Below are positions 50,450 through 62,173 of a DNA stretch of 64,000 nt, one piece after another. Position 1 is the stretch's first letter; each line of letters starts with the position of its first letter. Origin of the DNA: Adineta ricciae (Eukaryota; Rotifera; Eurotatoria; Adinetida; Adinetidae); assembly GCA_905250025.1 (NCBI GenBank), contig CAJNOJ010000160.1, positions 1 through 64,000 on the forward strand. Direction: 5' to 3'. The notes under the pieces are model-generated. The model was not told the DNA's origin. It saw nothing but the letters and a program-made list of their open reading frames with translations, and did no database searches. A program made the translations under genes and the position numbers.

Positions 50450-53400
50450 ATGGCAAACAACAAAGATGTTGGTAACACCGAAGCTAGTAAAAATAATACG
50501 TCCGAACATGAAATCGATGAACTTGTTAATACACATATTGCTGTGGATACGCCAACGTCTTCTACTATCAGCTCAACTCGTACGAATAGTCCGCCGTTGA
50601 TGGGAATATACGCTCGTTCAGCTAAACGTCGTGTCGACAGTGATTCAACTGTTCCAGTACGTGTCGATGGTACAGATACCCAAAATCAACAAACACAACA
50701 CCATTATCAAAATGTTCGGCCGATTTCTGATGAGTCACAAAATCAATCGAACAACGAAAAACTACTAGAATCTGGCGAGTCATTCAGTGCCAAACGTGAT
50801 TATTTCGAGCAGCGTTTTAAGACTCCTCCACCAACCTACGATGCACCACCGATACGAAAGCCATCTGCTCAGAAGATCATCACGACGATTACGACGACAA
50901 CAACAACAACTGCACCAGTCGGCTCAAACGTTCAGGATCGAACCAGTTCGTCGTCCAATGAATCTCCCTCTGTTGATCGTGTTCTCGAACAAGCCGTTGA
51001 ATTACAAAAACTCAGTAATATGAATTCATCGAAACCTGAATCGTTACCACCATTAGTTATCGAACGTACAGAAGAATATCAAGTATTTTTAAATGCTGTC
51101 AATCACGAAATCCGCCGCACGCCGAGTATTTCACGTACAACAATCGTACCAGCGAGTAAAATCGGACATGCAACTGATCTTGACGAAGCACAAGCTCATG
51201 CACAAACGGAACATTTAACTGATGATCACGAAGCGATACAACAATTAACTCGTGCACTTCAGGAACACAATGTAACGACTATTAACGAATACAAACGTTT
51301 ACCATCTGTAACTACACCGTCGACTCCATCCGCGCTGCCATCCATGCTTCTTGTTGATAAAACTAATTTACCTGTCGTGTCCAATGAATTTTCTGTTATT
51401 GATGCTTTATTGAATAACCCCCTGGGATCTATTGATGATCGTTATAATAGTTTACTAAGTATACGTTACAATGATATTGTGAATAATCTGCATAATCCTG
51501 AATATTTGAATACAATTAAGCAATCGACGACAAAAACAAGTAAAGAATCGAAGAAGAAACCCAAGGAAAAGAAATCGAAAGAGACAAAATCGAAGAAAAA
51601 GCCTGCAAAAACAACCGAAACAGTAGAACAACCTGTCGGGACACCTCGTTTGGAAACTTCTCAAATACAGCAAGCTCAAACTACTGAGTCAATAGTTCCT
51701 CCTGTTGCCATTTCATCCGAACAAACACCTCTCATCGATCCTAAGGAAAAGAAAAAGCAAGACAAAGAGAATAAGAAACAAGCCAAACTGAAATCGAAGC
51801 AGAAGTCAAAGAATGATGATTATGAAGTCCTTGATGCGATTGTCGGAAGTCCAATATCACTTCGTTTGCCAGATGCGTATCTCTCCAAATATCACGTCAG
51901 TGCTCCATTATCACAATCATTTGTCTCTCCACCTGTTTCACCGTCCGTACCAGCAACAACGGCAACGAAAGGCAAAGCCGATAAGGGTTCAACTTCAGAT
52001 AAAAATCAAACATTAAGTCACCTTGTCAAAATTGTCCATGAACTTCAATTACATAATGCAACTGCTTTAGTGGCTTCACTTAATTCAACATCACCGAAAA
52101 CGAACACATCAATAGAAACGAAACAACCTGTAATTGCCGACAAAAGAACAGTACCTATTACACACGAGAGTGTTGAACAACAGCCTCTATTAGAACAACA
52201 AAAACGTCCCGTAATTCATCACACTCAAACAGAAGTGCGTCCACAATCAGAAGTAATCAAACCGCGTATCATTTATCGATATATCGATGAACATGGGCGT
52301 GTACTTAAAATCTCATCGACACCACCGTCGCAATTACGTGAGCAACCATCGCAACAACAATACACCTATCGTCAAGTCGAACCGTCCTACTTTCATGGCA
52401 GACACATTGCTGTTGACGACGAACGTCGTCATCCACTGCCAACATATGAACAGCGTGCAGCGTGGCAAGGCGAACCCAAACTGCCTACGACAGTTACACG
52501 TGAAGATTTCGAATCACGAGATAAGCGTGTTCCACACGTCAGCGAACAATCAGTTCTGAGTTCTCGAACAATTCCTGTCAGTGTTGATCCGGAATATCCA
52601 CCCAAATCCCATTCATCCCATCACCGAACGTATCATTATCCCAATCCACAAAATGTTAAACTAGCTTGGCTACCACTCTCCTGTCAATCCGATCAACCCT
52701 ATGGACCAAACGGTACAGTCGGTTATGATACGGACTCAACTATTAGCGAACGGTCAGCAACATATCGTCCATACGAGTATGGACCTGCCGATAGTCATTA
52801 CTATCAATCTAATCGACCGTTACATAATGATTATTACTATAGTCGTCCATCAGGTCCATCCTATTATCCATCTCCTCCGCCAGTGCCCTATGGCGGTCGG
52901 GGTATATCTCCTGAATACGGTGGTGTACCTCGAAATTACATCGAAGTATTTCGTGGTGGTGATTTCCGTGAAACTAAACCAAGTGAAATCTATTCATTAC
53001 CATTAAATGAACACATACGCACATCACCCATTACACCATCAAGTAATCGTCATTCACGCTATGATCAATATCAATCGGAAAGATACAGTTCAACACTGAA
53101 TCGTAACAATACATCTTCCGAACATTCGAATTATTACCCTCAAACCTTACCTAGCTCACGCTATCAAACAAACATTCCACCGACAACTGTACATACATCT
53201 TCCTATTACTCACATCGTAGTCCGTATCACCATCGTACAGTTCAAAGTAGCCCTAATCCTGACTATCCAAATTTCGTTCGTCAATCGAAATCGTTCGACT
53301 ATCGTCCGCTGCGTACTAAACTTCAACGCGAATATAGGATAACACCTAATCTTCTCGTTGACGAATGGGAATATCCTCGTACAAGTGATTCTATAAAATA

Positions 53401-53476
53401 CTCGACTATGACAGCATCCAATACGAATCGCAGTGGTGTTTCATCGCCGGATGATGTTTTCACAACGAATCCATAG
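50450..53476 (+). CDS. 1008-aa disordered protein in one exon, possible SORBS central exon
   Basis: A continuous 1008-codon frame, by far the longest exon in a window whose genes are otherwise split every 100-200 nt. It is low-complexity: Ser/Thr/Gln-rich N-terminus with PPPTY (a WW-type PPxY at about 127-130), two Lys-rich stretches (KESKKKPKEKKSKETKSKKK and PKEKKKQDKENKKQAK), and a Tyr/Pro-rich C-terminal third (NDYYYSRPSGPSYYPSPPP). No folded domain is seen. It lies between the SoHo unit and the SH3 unit on the same strand. An acceptor AAAG at 50465 would join the phase 1 SoHo donor at 48084 in frame, and phase 1 donors near its end could reach the phase 1 SH3 exon at 54322. As a free-standing gene it starts at the ATG 50450. 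Confidence 0.75.
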   Translation: MANNKDVGNTEASKNNTSEHEIDELVNTHIAVDTPTSSTISSTRTNSPPLMGIYARSAKRRVDSDSTVPVRVDGTDTQNQQTQHHYQNVRPISDESQNQSNNEKLLESGESFSAKRDYFEQRFKTPPPTYDAPPIRKPSAQKIITTITTTTTTTAPVGSNVQDRTSSSSNESPSVDRVLEQAVELQKLSNMNSSKPESLPPLVIERTEEYQVFLNAVNHEIRRTPSISRTTIVPASKIGHATDLDEAQAHAQTEHLTDDHEAIQQLTRALQEHNVTTINEYKRLPSVTTPSTPSALPSMLLVDKTNLPVVSNEFSVIDALLNNPLGSIDDRYNSLLSIRYNDIVNNLHNPEYLNTIKQSTTKTSKESKKKPKEKKSKETKSKKKPAKTTETVEQPVGTPRLETSQIQQAQTTESIVPPVAISSEQTPLIDPKEKKKQDKENKKQAKLKSKQKSKNDDYEVLDAIVGSPISLRLPDAYLSKYHVSAPLSQSFVSPPVSPSVPATTATKGKADKGSTSDKNQTLSHLVKIVHELQLHNATALVASLNSTSPKTNTSIETKQPVIADKRTVPITHESVEQQPLLEQQKRPVIHHTQTEVRPQSEVIKPRIIYRYIDEHGRVLKISSTPPSQLREQPSQQQYTYRQVEPSYFHGRHIAVDDERRHPLPTYEQRAAWQGEPKLPTTVTREDFESRDKRVPHVSEQSVLSSRTIPVSVDPEYPPKSHSSHHRTYHYPNPQNVKLAWLPLSCQSDQPYGPNGTVGYDTDSTISERSATYRPYEYGPADSHYYQSNRPLHNDYYYSRPSGPSYYPSPPPVPYGGRGISPEYGGVPRNYIEVFRGGDFRETKPSEIYSLPLNEHIRTSPITPSSNRHSRYDQYQSERYSSTLNRNNTSSEHSNYYPQTLPSSRYQTNIPPTTVHTSSYYSHRSPYHHRTVQSSPNPDYPNFVRQSKSFDYRPLRTKLQREYRITPNLLVDEWEYPRTSDSIKYSTMTASNTNRSGVSSPDDVFTTNP

Positions 53477-54321
53477 AATGAAACAACACCATGAAGAATA
53501 CAACGAAAGAAGTAGAAAGATAAATCGCGAAAAAATAGGAGACTATGCTCAATTAGCTATCTTTCTCTACTTATCGTGTGTATACGATTACATTGATATG
53601 TTTTCTTTTTCTCTTTTGCGATATGTTCTTATCTAGATTTATCGATCGTTACCGATTATTTTTAAACAGAATAGAAAGACGATGCTTGTTTTATCGTAAT
53701 AGGCATAAAACCTTTTTCATAGACATCATGTTATGGTTTACGCATATGTGTATCCGTATACGTATCGAGCGCATATGAAAACGAAATGTGTAAGCGGCCG
53801 TCTCATTAGAAGTAGATGCACATCTCCAATAGAATGAAAGAAACAAAACATCGAGTGTATAATATATGTATGTGTTACGTCGCGCGGTTTGATGAAGATA
53901 CTTATGTAATCTCTCACTTGTCTTAATTCATATTGAAATAGTTACCATCGCCTACTGTATATCCAAGTAGATGAACAGGTATATATATATGTTTTTCTTG
54001 AAAACTTATATAATCATCTAAATGAATAAATAAATATTGATGTTAAGACACAAAAAAAACGCAAGGATATTCGTGTCTATTAATTTGTATTCAAACGTAG
54101 TTCTGGCTAAATAATTAGAACAGATGTGCGTGTATATACAGGATAAATTGCAATCAAATGCAATGATGTTCTTAGATTTGTTAATCGAATAAGAAGAAGA
54201 AGAATTCTCATTAAAGATCAATATTTTCCATCTTATAGAATTTCGCTGGCATGTCGGTAAGTAGATAGGGAAAAATACGTAATGACTTTCCCGTCTGTAC
54301 ATTCTTCGACATTTTATGTAG
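53477..54321. other. gap between the long exon and the SH3 exons
   Basis: Mostly non-coding. A short segment after TTATAG at 54237 (18 nt, then a GTAAGT donor) could be a micro-exon preceding 54322 in compatible phase, but this is weak. Confidence 0.4.
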
Positions 54322-55518
54322 AGCCAACTATTGGCTTTGATAAAAATCGATCAGGTTTTCGTAAGTGTGTTCTATACATTTTGTAACCAACTTCAATGAA
54401 AGCAAACAAAGTGCTTTTGCTTTCTTTTGGAAGTCACGTCTAAATTTACCACCTGAATTTTTAATTATCGCAGTTTTTTTTTGTCGTTATATTTAGAGAA
54501 ATCTTTCGAGCAAACGAATGAATCAAGCAAACGGAATGATTCAAATAGTTTACCAAGGTAAGCAAATGATTGATTTCCATTCGTTGACAGTGTTGATATT
54601 TTCTTTTAGTCAACCAATTCATACTGCACTTGCTCTATACAATTTTCAAGCTCAATCGAACAGGTTCGCTTGAATGGATTTGTCAACTGGTTCTCGTGAA
54701 GAAAATTCATCTTTCTTTCAGAGAATTATCGTTCAAAAAAGGCGAAATGATTGTTGTCAAGCGTCGTGTCAACGACGATTGGCTCGAAGGTGAACATCAT
54801 GGATTAACAGGTATATTTCCTGTGAATTATGTGGAATTATTTCCTTATGAACACGCTAATGACAATGCGAACGGTGAAGGCATTGTTAAATATGATTATA
54901 ATCCTCAAACACCACTTGAATTACAATTAAAGAAGGTAGGTAGCTGATTTTTAATATAAAATCAATTGAATTCAATGAGATTGTTTCTTTTATAGGGCGA
55001 AAAAGTCATTCTCTTACGTAAACTCGATCAGAATTGGTATGAAGGACGAGTTAATCACACTGAAGGAATCTTTCCAGGAGATTATGTGGAAATAATAACG
55101 GAACCCGAAGGTATGTCACGCATGTGACTATTAATCGGATATCATTCGATTCATCTCTAGAACACCCACCGAAACAAAATGATTCTCCAGTAAATAATCT
55201 CAAAGCACCCAAGAGTGTCTTGAAAAACTCGACTGGACCGAAAACTGCTTCGGATTTTACCATTCCGATGCAAAAGTAACGCACGCTGACTAATTCTTCT
55301 GACTAATTGTCATGATTCTCTCTCATAGGTGCCAAGTGCTTTATGATTACACACCTCAGAATGTCGATGAACTCGAAATCCATGTTGGAGACATCATCAA
55401 TATTCTCGAAAAATGTGATGATGGTTGGTACTGTGGCATCATGGAGAATTGTGCGCATGGAAATAACATGAAATTCGGTACATTTCCAGGCAATTACGTT
55501 AAAATCTTACCTTCTTAA
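54322..55518 (+). CDS. triple-SH3 unit of a SORBS/vinexin-type adaptor, 5' end unresolved
   Basis: Seven exons in phase: 54322-54360, 54497-54557, 54610-54663, 54722-54935, 54996-55110, 55161-55275 and 55329-55518. SH3-1 begins ALYNFQAQSNRELSFKKGE and has DDWLEGEHHGLTGIFPVNYV. SH3-2 begins GIVKYDYNPQTPLELQLKKGE with QNWYEGR and GIFPGDYV. SH3-3 begins CQVLYDYTPQNVDELEIHVGD with EKCDDGWYCG and the long n-Src/distal insert ending FGTFPGNYVKILPS. Three closely spaced SH3s with GEHHG and KCDDGW...FGTFPGNYV are the signature of SORBS1/2/3. They bind vinculin, dynamin, c-Cbl and related Pro-rich partners at adhesions (known of the family). The first exon starts in phase 1, so coding sequence must precede it. 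Confidence 0.9.
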
Positions 55519-56094
55519 AGAAAACACTCGACTCGGACTTATAACAGTGATGCGCAACGTGCTTGATCGTTTTATTTTTTGCTTCTTGCTTTAACGGCAG
55601 TATCTTTCCGTTGGTTTTCTCTTGTATATCTCTAGTCGGTATCGAAATTTTTAATCTATTCTAAAATAGAGATCTATCTCACTGAAAACTGATCTGCTTT
55701 CGAACGTAATCGTCATGTGTCATTCAATTGCGAACAAAAAAAGTAATTCGAACGTGTTTATTTTGTCAACACCTTCGCTTTTAACATCGGACTGAGGAGA
55801 AATCCACACCTCGAGCATCGCTCGAAGGAAACAAAGGTCAACCACTCACGATGGAAATTATGTTTTTCTTTCAAGTAAAATCGAACGCAAAAAAAACCGT
55901 TTGTGAATGTTTTCAAATCACATTGAATAACTAATTAACTAAATAAACATGTCGAACGAATGTGAATATATATATATCGGCATTTTGGCGAAATAATAAT
56001 CTCATGTTTTTTTTCATGCTCTCGTCAAGCATTGATGGCTCTTGAAATATATTAGAAAATTCATTTACCGAATGATTAAACATTTCATGTCGAA
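55519..56094. other. intergenic region
   Basis: 3' flank of the SH3 gene and leader of the next small gene. AT-rich, with no coding sequence seen. Confidence 0.5.
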
Positions 56095-56880
56095 ATGACG
56101 ACGGCAACAAGTCCGATTATTCGTAAGAGCATCCAACTTTTTCATATCGACTGCTGACGGCATGTTTTAGGTGAGAAACCATTGATTAACTTGAAGTCTA
56201 TTTGCAAAAATGCATCATTGAAATCGACATCGCAATCCGTTCTACCAAATTATCCATTAGTGCGAAAACGTCATACGAAAAAACGCGTACGGTTTGAACT
56301 GAAATTAGAATCGGTACAAGAAGAAACATCATCAATAGTAAACAAAGAGAGTCCGATCGCCGAACCAACGACTCGATTTGTAAATTCCTGGCATGACAAT
56401 AAACTACTACGCAATGCTTATATCAAAGCATTAGACAAAGCGAATACACCAAAACGTATTCTATCCGAAGCCAAACGACCGTCTCGACCTTCGTTATCGC
56501 CTCTTCCCGATGAAGGCAATCCGCTCTACTCACGATCATTTGTTGTCGATCTGTCCTCGACAACAACATCGTCGTTTTATCTGCCCAATATCTCTCAACG
56601 GCGAGCTTTGACGCCAAAGAAATTCCTGAGTGTCGAACGACAGCATTCGGCGACATTTTTCGATTCGTCTCTCAAACAACGCCTACATTCAGCCACTTCA
56701 CCGCGAAGATCGGTGAATCCAATCGGAGATAGAAAATTCTTCTCTCCGATTGTCAAACGAATCGATTTAGCATTACCTTCAATAAAAGATTTAAATCCCA
56801 ACGAAAGACTCATTCGAATTGACAATTGTTCTCAATTGAAACTGATCCACGACTCAACACAAGCAAAAAAACACCCTTAG
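56095..56880 (+). CDS. small basic protein with RVRF PP1-docking motif
   Basis: Two exons (56095-56122 and 56171-56880) joined by a 48-nt intron give 245 aa; the start MTTATSPIIR completes across the junction. KKRVRFEL (RVRF at residues 48-51) is a strong protein phosphatase 1 docking motif with basic residues before it. The rest is disordered and basic with repeated Ser-Pro/Thr-Pro and RxxS sites (RPSRPSLSPLP, RALTPKKF, HSATSPRRS), so phosphorylation-controlled binding is plausible. A conserved-looking NSWHDNKLLRNAYIKALDKA helix follows the motif. AATAAA at 56910-56915. Likely a PP1 regulatory or targeting subunit; I cannot name it. Confidence 0.7.
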
Positions 56881-58379
56881 AACAATGTATACATATCTTT
56901 GCTCATCAAAATAAACTTCAATCGCTCTCATCATCTTGCATTTCATGATATCTAGAGACAGCATTAGTAAACTAATTCATACTTTCCTTAAGTAACACTC
57001 GCAACCATTCTCCTCTTTCGTTCTGCTTGTTTTTCTTCTAGGTTTAATTAAAAGAGAGCATTCGACAGGCAGCAGCAGGACGTTAGTTAGAGAACGAGAG
57101 AAAAAAAATAGAAATAGGAATGTTCAAGACAAACTAAATAGAAAGGGTAGGAAAAAATTTGGATTGAACTTCACGAGAAAACGACTGACTATTCCAATGA
57201 AGAAAAAAAAAGGATTTTCTTGTCTGATTTTGATCATAAACAGTCATGCACCTCCTACCCGATTCAAAAATCTTTCCTCTAACCTTCATTTAAATTGATA
57301 ATTTCTTGTTTTTTTCTTCTATACTTTAAACATCAATTCGATGTTTTTCTTCCATATGTCGAAGTTTTCAAGTGAGCTAAAGCGTTTTTATAATTTCGTG
57401 TTTTTCTTCTGATCAACATCGAGTAGCACTCGAATTCATCGATTCTCTATGAGCGAGATCCATCGAGTATATTTGCGTTACTCATTTTATGAATATATAG
57501 AATATTGCTCCGGCAATCGAAAATAACAGGGTCTCATGCTAAGTCGTATGTCCCGTCCGATATCAAGGACGTCACAACATACTACAGCTGCCGTGTATGT
57601 GTTTTTTGAGGTTTATTGCATACATTTATACAAACATTTTGCTTATGAAAAAGAAGCAACACGAAGTACAAAACGATTGTCAGACAATTGTCGGTTTTTT
57701 CTGCATTTGTGTTTGCAAGTCTGTATCTGAACAACTTCTGAGTCACCATTGGGGTAGTTTAATGGGTTATTAGATTCTTTTGTCATTGTTCAACTTTTTT
57801 TCCCCTTCTTTTTCTTCTTCTTCGCTTTAACTTGAAGACGAGTGAACTTCGGCGAAACATCTTCGCCTGTTATTACTTAGGTAGAAGAGCTTTCTGATCT
57901 TTTCTTCTTTCTTTTAACGTTTCATTCTTTGTCGATTTTGAATATGCGCGAGAGAGGAAGAATAAGAACGAGCAAAAGAGCTACAATGCGGATGCATGCT
58001 TCTGTTCTAGTCACTCAATGTGAGGTGGATAGTGATGAGGAAATACTGCCGTCCTCAGCTTATTCTAACGACAAGTTTAAAGAGAAAAAAATGAAAAAGA
58101 AGTGAGTCGACCGTTGTTAGACATCGATAAAAAATACAGGGAAGGAAGAAAAGAAGAGAGGAGAAAAATGTTTGAAACGCACTGTTCGACGATTATTAGT
58201 CACATTGTCAAACATGGAACCATTAACGCATCAGAGATAAAATGACTCAGTCGCGATACTATTTGAACAAGAATCTGTCAATGATCAAATTTTTTTTTCT
58301 CTTTCCTCTTCTTTTGTTGCAGATATCGTGCAATTTTCAAACCTAGTCTTCGACAGCGGCAATATTCTTTCTTTTTCAA
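56881..58379. other. intergenic region
   Basis: About 1.5 kb without a supported exon. A possible leader-intron acceptor TTGTTGCAG ends at 58321, just before the claudin-like ATG. Confidence 0.5.
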
Positions 58380-58922
58380 ATGGCTGGAATTCAAAAACTT
58401 ACTCTCTTTGGTGGAGCTGGTATTGCTGCCTTCGCTCTTTTACTTTTGATTATCAGTGTAGCTACACCTGCATGGCTTGACGACGGAAATGGCAATACGA
58501 TCGGTCTCTTTCGAAAATGTGCAGCTACCAATGGATCTGCGAATGTTGATTTGGGTTGTCATGGAGAAAATCGTGTTACTCAAGGTGGCCTATCTGTATT
58601 TGGTCTTTTACTACTTATTTTCGCCATATTTGCGACGATCGCAGCAACATTCACAAGAAATGCAATGCTTTTCTTAGTTTCACTCGGTTTAATGTACTTT
58701 TCGTCGATGTTTGTCATGTCTGCATATGCCACATGGGGAAGTTACTCGCGTGATCCCAAATCATACCTTTTTCCCGATACATCCTCCATAACTCGATATA
58801 CAACGATGGGTTATTCTTATAATTTATGCGTTGCTGCACACTTCTTTCTTTGGTCAGCACTAACATTAGTTGCATTTGGCATCGGTCATTTCTGGGGCTC
58901 GGAACGAAATGCATCAGGCTAA
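58380..58922 (+). CDS. claudin/PMP22-like four-transmembrane protein
   Basis: Single-exon frame of 180 aa with four hydrophobic helices: about residues 8-30, 70-92, 95-117 and 147-170. The first extracellular loop has the pattern PAWLDD...IGLFRKC...LGCHG, close to the claudin signature W-GLW-C-C (Leu-Phe in place of Leu-Trp, both Cys present). Short cytosolic ends, and no PDZ-binding YV at the C-terminus (it ends NASG). Length is typical for the claudin/PMP22/EMP superfamily. Role: septate or tight junction component or general membrane organiser; the subfamily cannot be told from sequence alone. Confidence 0.8.
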   Translation: MAGIQKLTLFGGAGIAAFALLLLIISVATPAWLDDGNGNTIGLFRKCAATNGSANVDLGCHGENRVTQGGLSVFGLLLLIFAIFATIAATFTRNAMLFLVSLGLMYFSSMFVMSAYATWGSYSRDPKSYLFPDTSSITRYTTMGYSYNLCVAAHFFLWSALTLVAFGIGHFWGSERNASG

Positions 58923-61000
58923 ATGACGACGGATTTTCCTAGTTCATTCTCAAAATGTATGCAGACATATAAAACTTCTTCTTTACCTTCATATATTCAA
59001 ATATTCTCGTTCTTTTTTCATCGCTGAGTTGAAAAAATGAATGTCTGATCATTCTTTCTTCTTCGTCGTATACACTGTTTTTTGTGTCATTGATATTACA
59101 GTCTTAGACATAGTTTGAAAAGACAAGTGACACTTTGTGATATATGTCAGTGAGATGAAACTCAATATGTATTTAGTGCAACCGTTCTCTGATTCGATGT
59201 TCCATTCTTCTTCTTTTTTTCATCTTTATTTTTAATCCATGTGTACAAGTGAACAAATCCATTGCTTTTCAAATATAATCATGATATCTTGAAGAGATTT
59301 TCTCGTCAATGGATGAAATCCGATGGAAGCAATGTGTTTGCTAACAAAACATCATAAAAAAGAAAAGAAATACTTCTTTTCTTTTCTTAGGTAATGCGAT
59401 ATGTCGAGTTCGCAAACATACGTTGTAACACAGTAGAATATCAAAAGTCATTTGACTAATTTAGACAAAATGATATCAACGAAAACAAATGACTAACTTG
59501 TATTTCCCTGCAATAATGCTGGTATGTTGTGAATCATTCTTTCAAACATGCGTAGATGAATCTCTAATAACACACATCACGTGATAAGTTATGGTCATCA
59601 TAACATAATTTAAATTTAGTAACAATGATAAACAGTTTTCTCTGGAAGAAAGTATCAAACATTGATCAAAATTCTGTTGAAAGCAACAATAAAAACAGAC
59701 AGTATTCTTATCTCTACTGATGATCCAAATTATCTCGGGCTCTTCAGTGATATAATACAAAAAACAGTGCGTCAATCTTTGTCATTTTTTTCTATCAACA
59801 TCTCTTCCTCGTTTTCTTCTCCATCTCTCTCTCTCTCTTTCCCTCATTTGGCCACACCATCGCATCAACAGCCATCACAAAAAAAACAGACAAAGCACAG
59901 ATATGTCTATTTCTATGCGTGTATATGTATAGCGTGACAGAAGTCTGATGCCGACAAAAAGATAAGCGCAAGTCAGTTTCCCTTTTCATTTGCCAACGAA
60001 GAGTTGTTCCTTTTTGTATCGTTTTTCGTCTCACACCATCGAGTTCTTCTTATCTCGTTGTCGTCTTCTTTTTGTTTCTTCATCAAATCCTCATTTGTCT
60101 TGATTTGTATAGTTTCTCTCGTCTGTTTATCCTGTCTTCCGATTGCAGGTATCATTAGCATCCACGAAGTAAATATCCTATAGTATCATCTTCTAATTGA
60201 ATTTTACAGTCTTATATACAATTGTGTCATTTATATTACGTATATAGATATACATACATCGATGGTGTAGACTAATGTTGAGTAATGGCCATCGCAGATT
60301 GTTCACGAGAAGGAGAGAAAGTGTTTCTTTTTTTCCCTTCTCGCTATTAGTTAGTTTCCTTATTGTTTTCTGTGTTATCAGTATTTCGTTTGACTTGTTT
60401 GATTGCTCGAGCTCGTACGTCTTCATCAACTCATCAACTAGCGAAATGTCAACACACTCTCCAAGTTAGATATGGAGCAAAGAGAAAGAGCCAACCCCTC
60501 ATTCTTTATCACTTCTTCTAGATGCACAGTGGGCGAATAGACGTATATGATAATCAAGTATGTAATAGTATTGAGACAAATGCGTGCTCTGTCCGTTTTT
60601 GTATGGAAGATCTACCCGAAAGAGACAGAACTTGTCTTTTTATATTGTTTTCGACTTCTCTGTTCGACTGTCCTGGTCAACAAAGTCGTTTTTGTACCCG
60701 AATTGATTTTTTAAGAAAAACTTCGCTATAATTACATTTTGATAGGAGTGCGCGTTCCCATTGGCAGAAAAGAAAAGGGAGAAAAATGGCAAACGACTGA
60801 TGTCGATACTCGTTTGCAAGGAAGGGAACGAATGATAACGATTGTCAAGTCATTCGATGGAGAAGAGTGTGTGTATTTCCTCAAGCTAGCAAGCAGGAGA
60901 TAAACAATCTATCAGATGACGATGATGAGTCGTCGTTGTCGATGATAGTGGGACGAGCGAGCGAATAGGAAGGAGAAAAGAGAAAATCGACTGGCTCANG
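58923..61000. other. intergenic region before the T-box gene
   Basis: About 2.1 kb. No T-box N-terminal exon (expected to encode the LWxxFxxxGTEMIxTKxGR block) could be found. A single N stands at 60999. CT runs lie at about 59821-59840. Small frames here have no splice-consistent join to the T-box exons. Confidence 0.5.
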
Positions 61001-62173
61001 AATGTTTCCAACTTTACAAGTGAAAATTTATGGAATGGATCCGACGGCAACTTATTTACTCATGGTTGATTTTATTCCATTAGATGACAAACGTTATCGT
61101 TATGCATTTTATAGGTAAGACAGAAGAGAAAGGAGATTGATACGAAATGGGATTTGTTTTCGTAGTTCAAGCTGGGTAGTTGCGGGCAAAGCCGATCCAC
61201 ACTGTCCAGGTCGCTTTCATGTTCATCCCGATTCACCTCAGACAGGTTCGGCCTGGATGAAAAATGTTGTGTCATTCGATAAATTAAAACTAACAAACAA
61301 TCTTCTCGACGAAAATGGACATGTAAGACACTCTTTCTTCAAGGTGAATCGTCTGTCCACACATTTGTCTGTGTAGATTATTTTGAATTCCATGCATCGT
61401 TATCAACCGCGAGTTCACTGCGTTTACTCTCCATCGTCGAAAAATGATGAATTACTCGTTCAACAAACTCAAGCATTTCGAACGTTTACATTTCCGGAAA
61501 CGAAATTTATCGGTGTGACTGCCTATCAAAACCATCGAATTACTCAATTGAAGATTGCTTCAAATCCATTTGCGAAAGGCTTTCGTGATTGTGATCCCGA
61601 AGATTGGTAAGCTTTGACTACGAACAGACAAGAAAAGTTCTAAAATTGTTTGTAAAATTCACAGTGTTGCCGAAGTTTTAAATCATTTGAATTCGAACCA
61701 GCGATTGCTTCGTTCACATCCAAAATCGAGCAACAACTCATCTTCATCCTCATCCTCATCATCAACATCAATAAATCCTCCACTACCAGCAATTACATCT
61801 CAACCATCATCGAACGTATTCAATACAGCTGCTGCAGCGATCACCTCACGTTTCATCTCCGATCCTCAAGGTAATCTCACAAAAACAGACTCCTCGCATA
61901 CCGAATCCGAGCTTCATTCTAGATCCAACTGTTAACTTTATTCCTCCTTCCGCCTATTCATTAGTCAATCCCGACTTGGCGAGTTACGCTGCTGACGCAT
62001 TTGTCTACTCTCAATTGTCTGACTTGAACTATCGATCGATGAATGAGCCAACTTCATCATCGAATAATCATCATCCGACACGAATGAGTCCATATGCACG
62101 GCAAACGTTTTATCCAATGTACACTCAACGTGATATTCATTCACCGTCTCGTACAACCGCTGATTATGCTTAG
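61001..62173 (+). CDS. T-box transcription factor, Tbx1/10 type, N-terminus missing
   Basis: Five exons in phase: 61001-61114, 61166-61322, 61377-61606, 61665-61870 and 61923-62173, about 228 aa after the first visible Met. The T-box is recognisable from [14 protein letters not shown] through [63 protein letters not shown] and [15 protein letters not shown]. The last block and KIYGMDP are the Tbx1/10 subfamily signature. About the first 25 residues of the DNA-binding domain are absent. If the N at 60999 is G, the sequence reads CAG|GA ATG, a clean acceptor in phase 1. The C-terminus is Ser-rich with alanine run and ends TTADYA. AATAAA at 62373-62378. Tbx1 acts in mesoderm and pharyngeal patterning in other animals. 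Confidence 0.88.
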
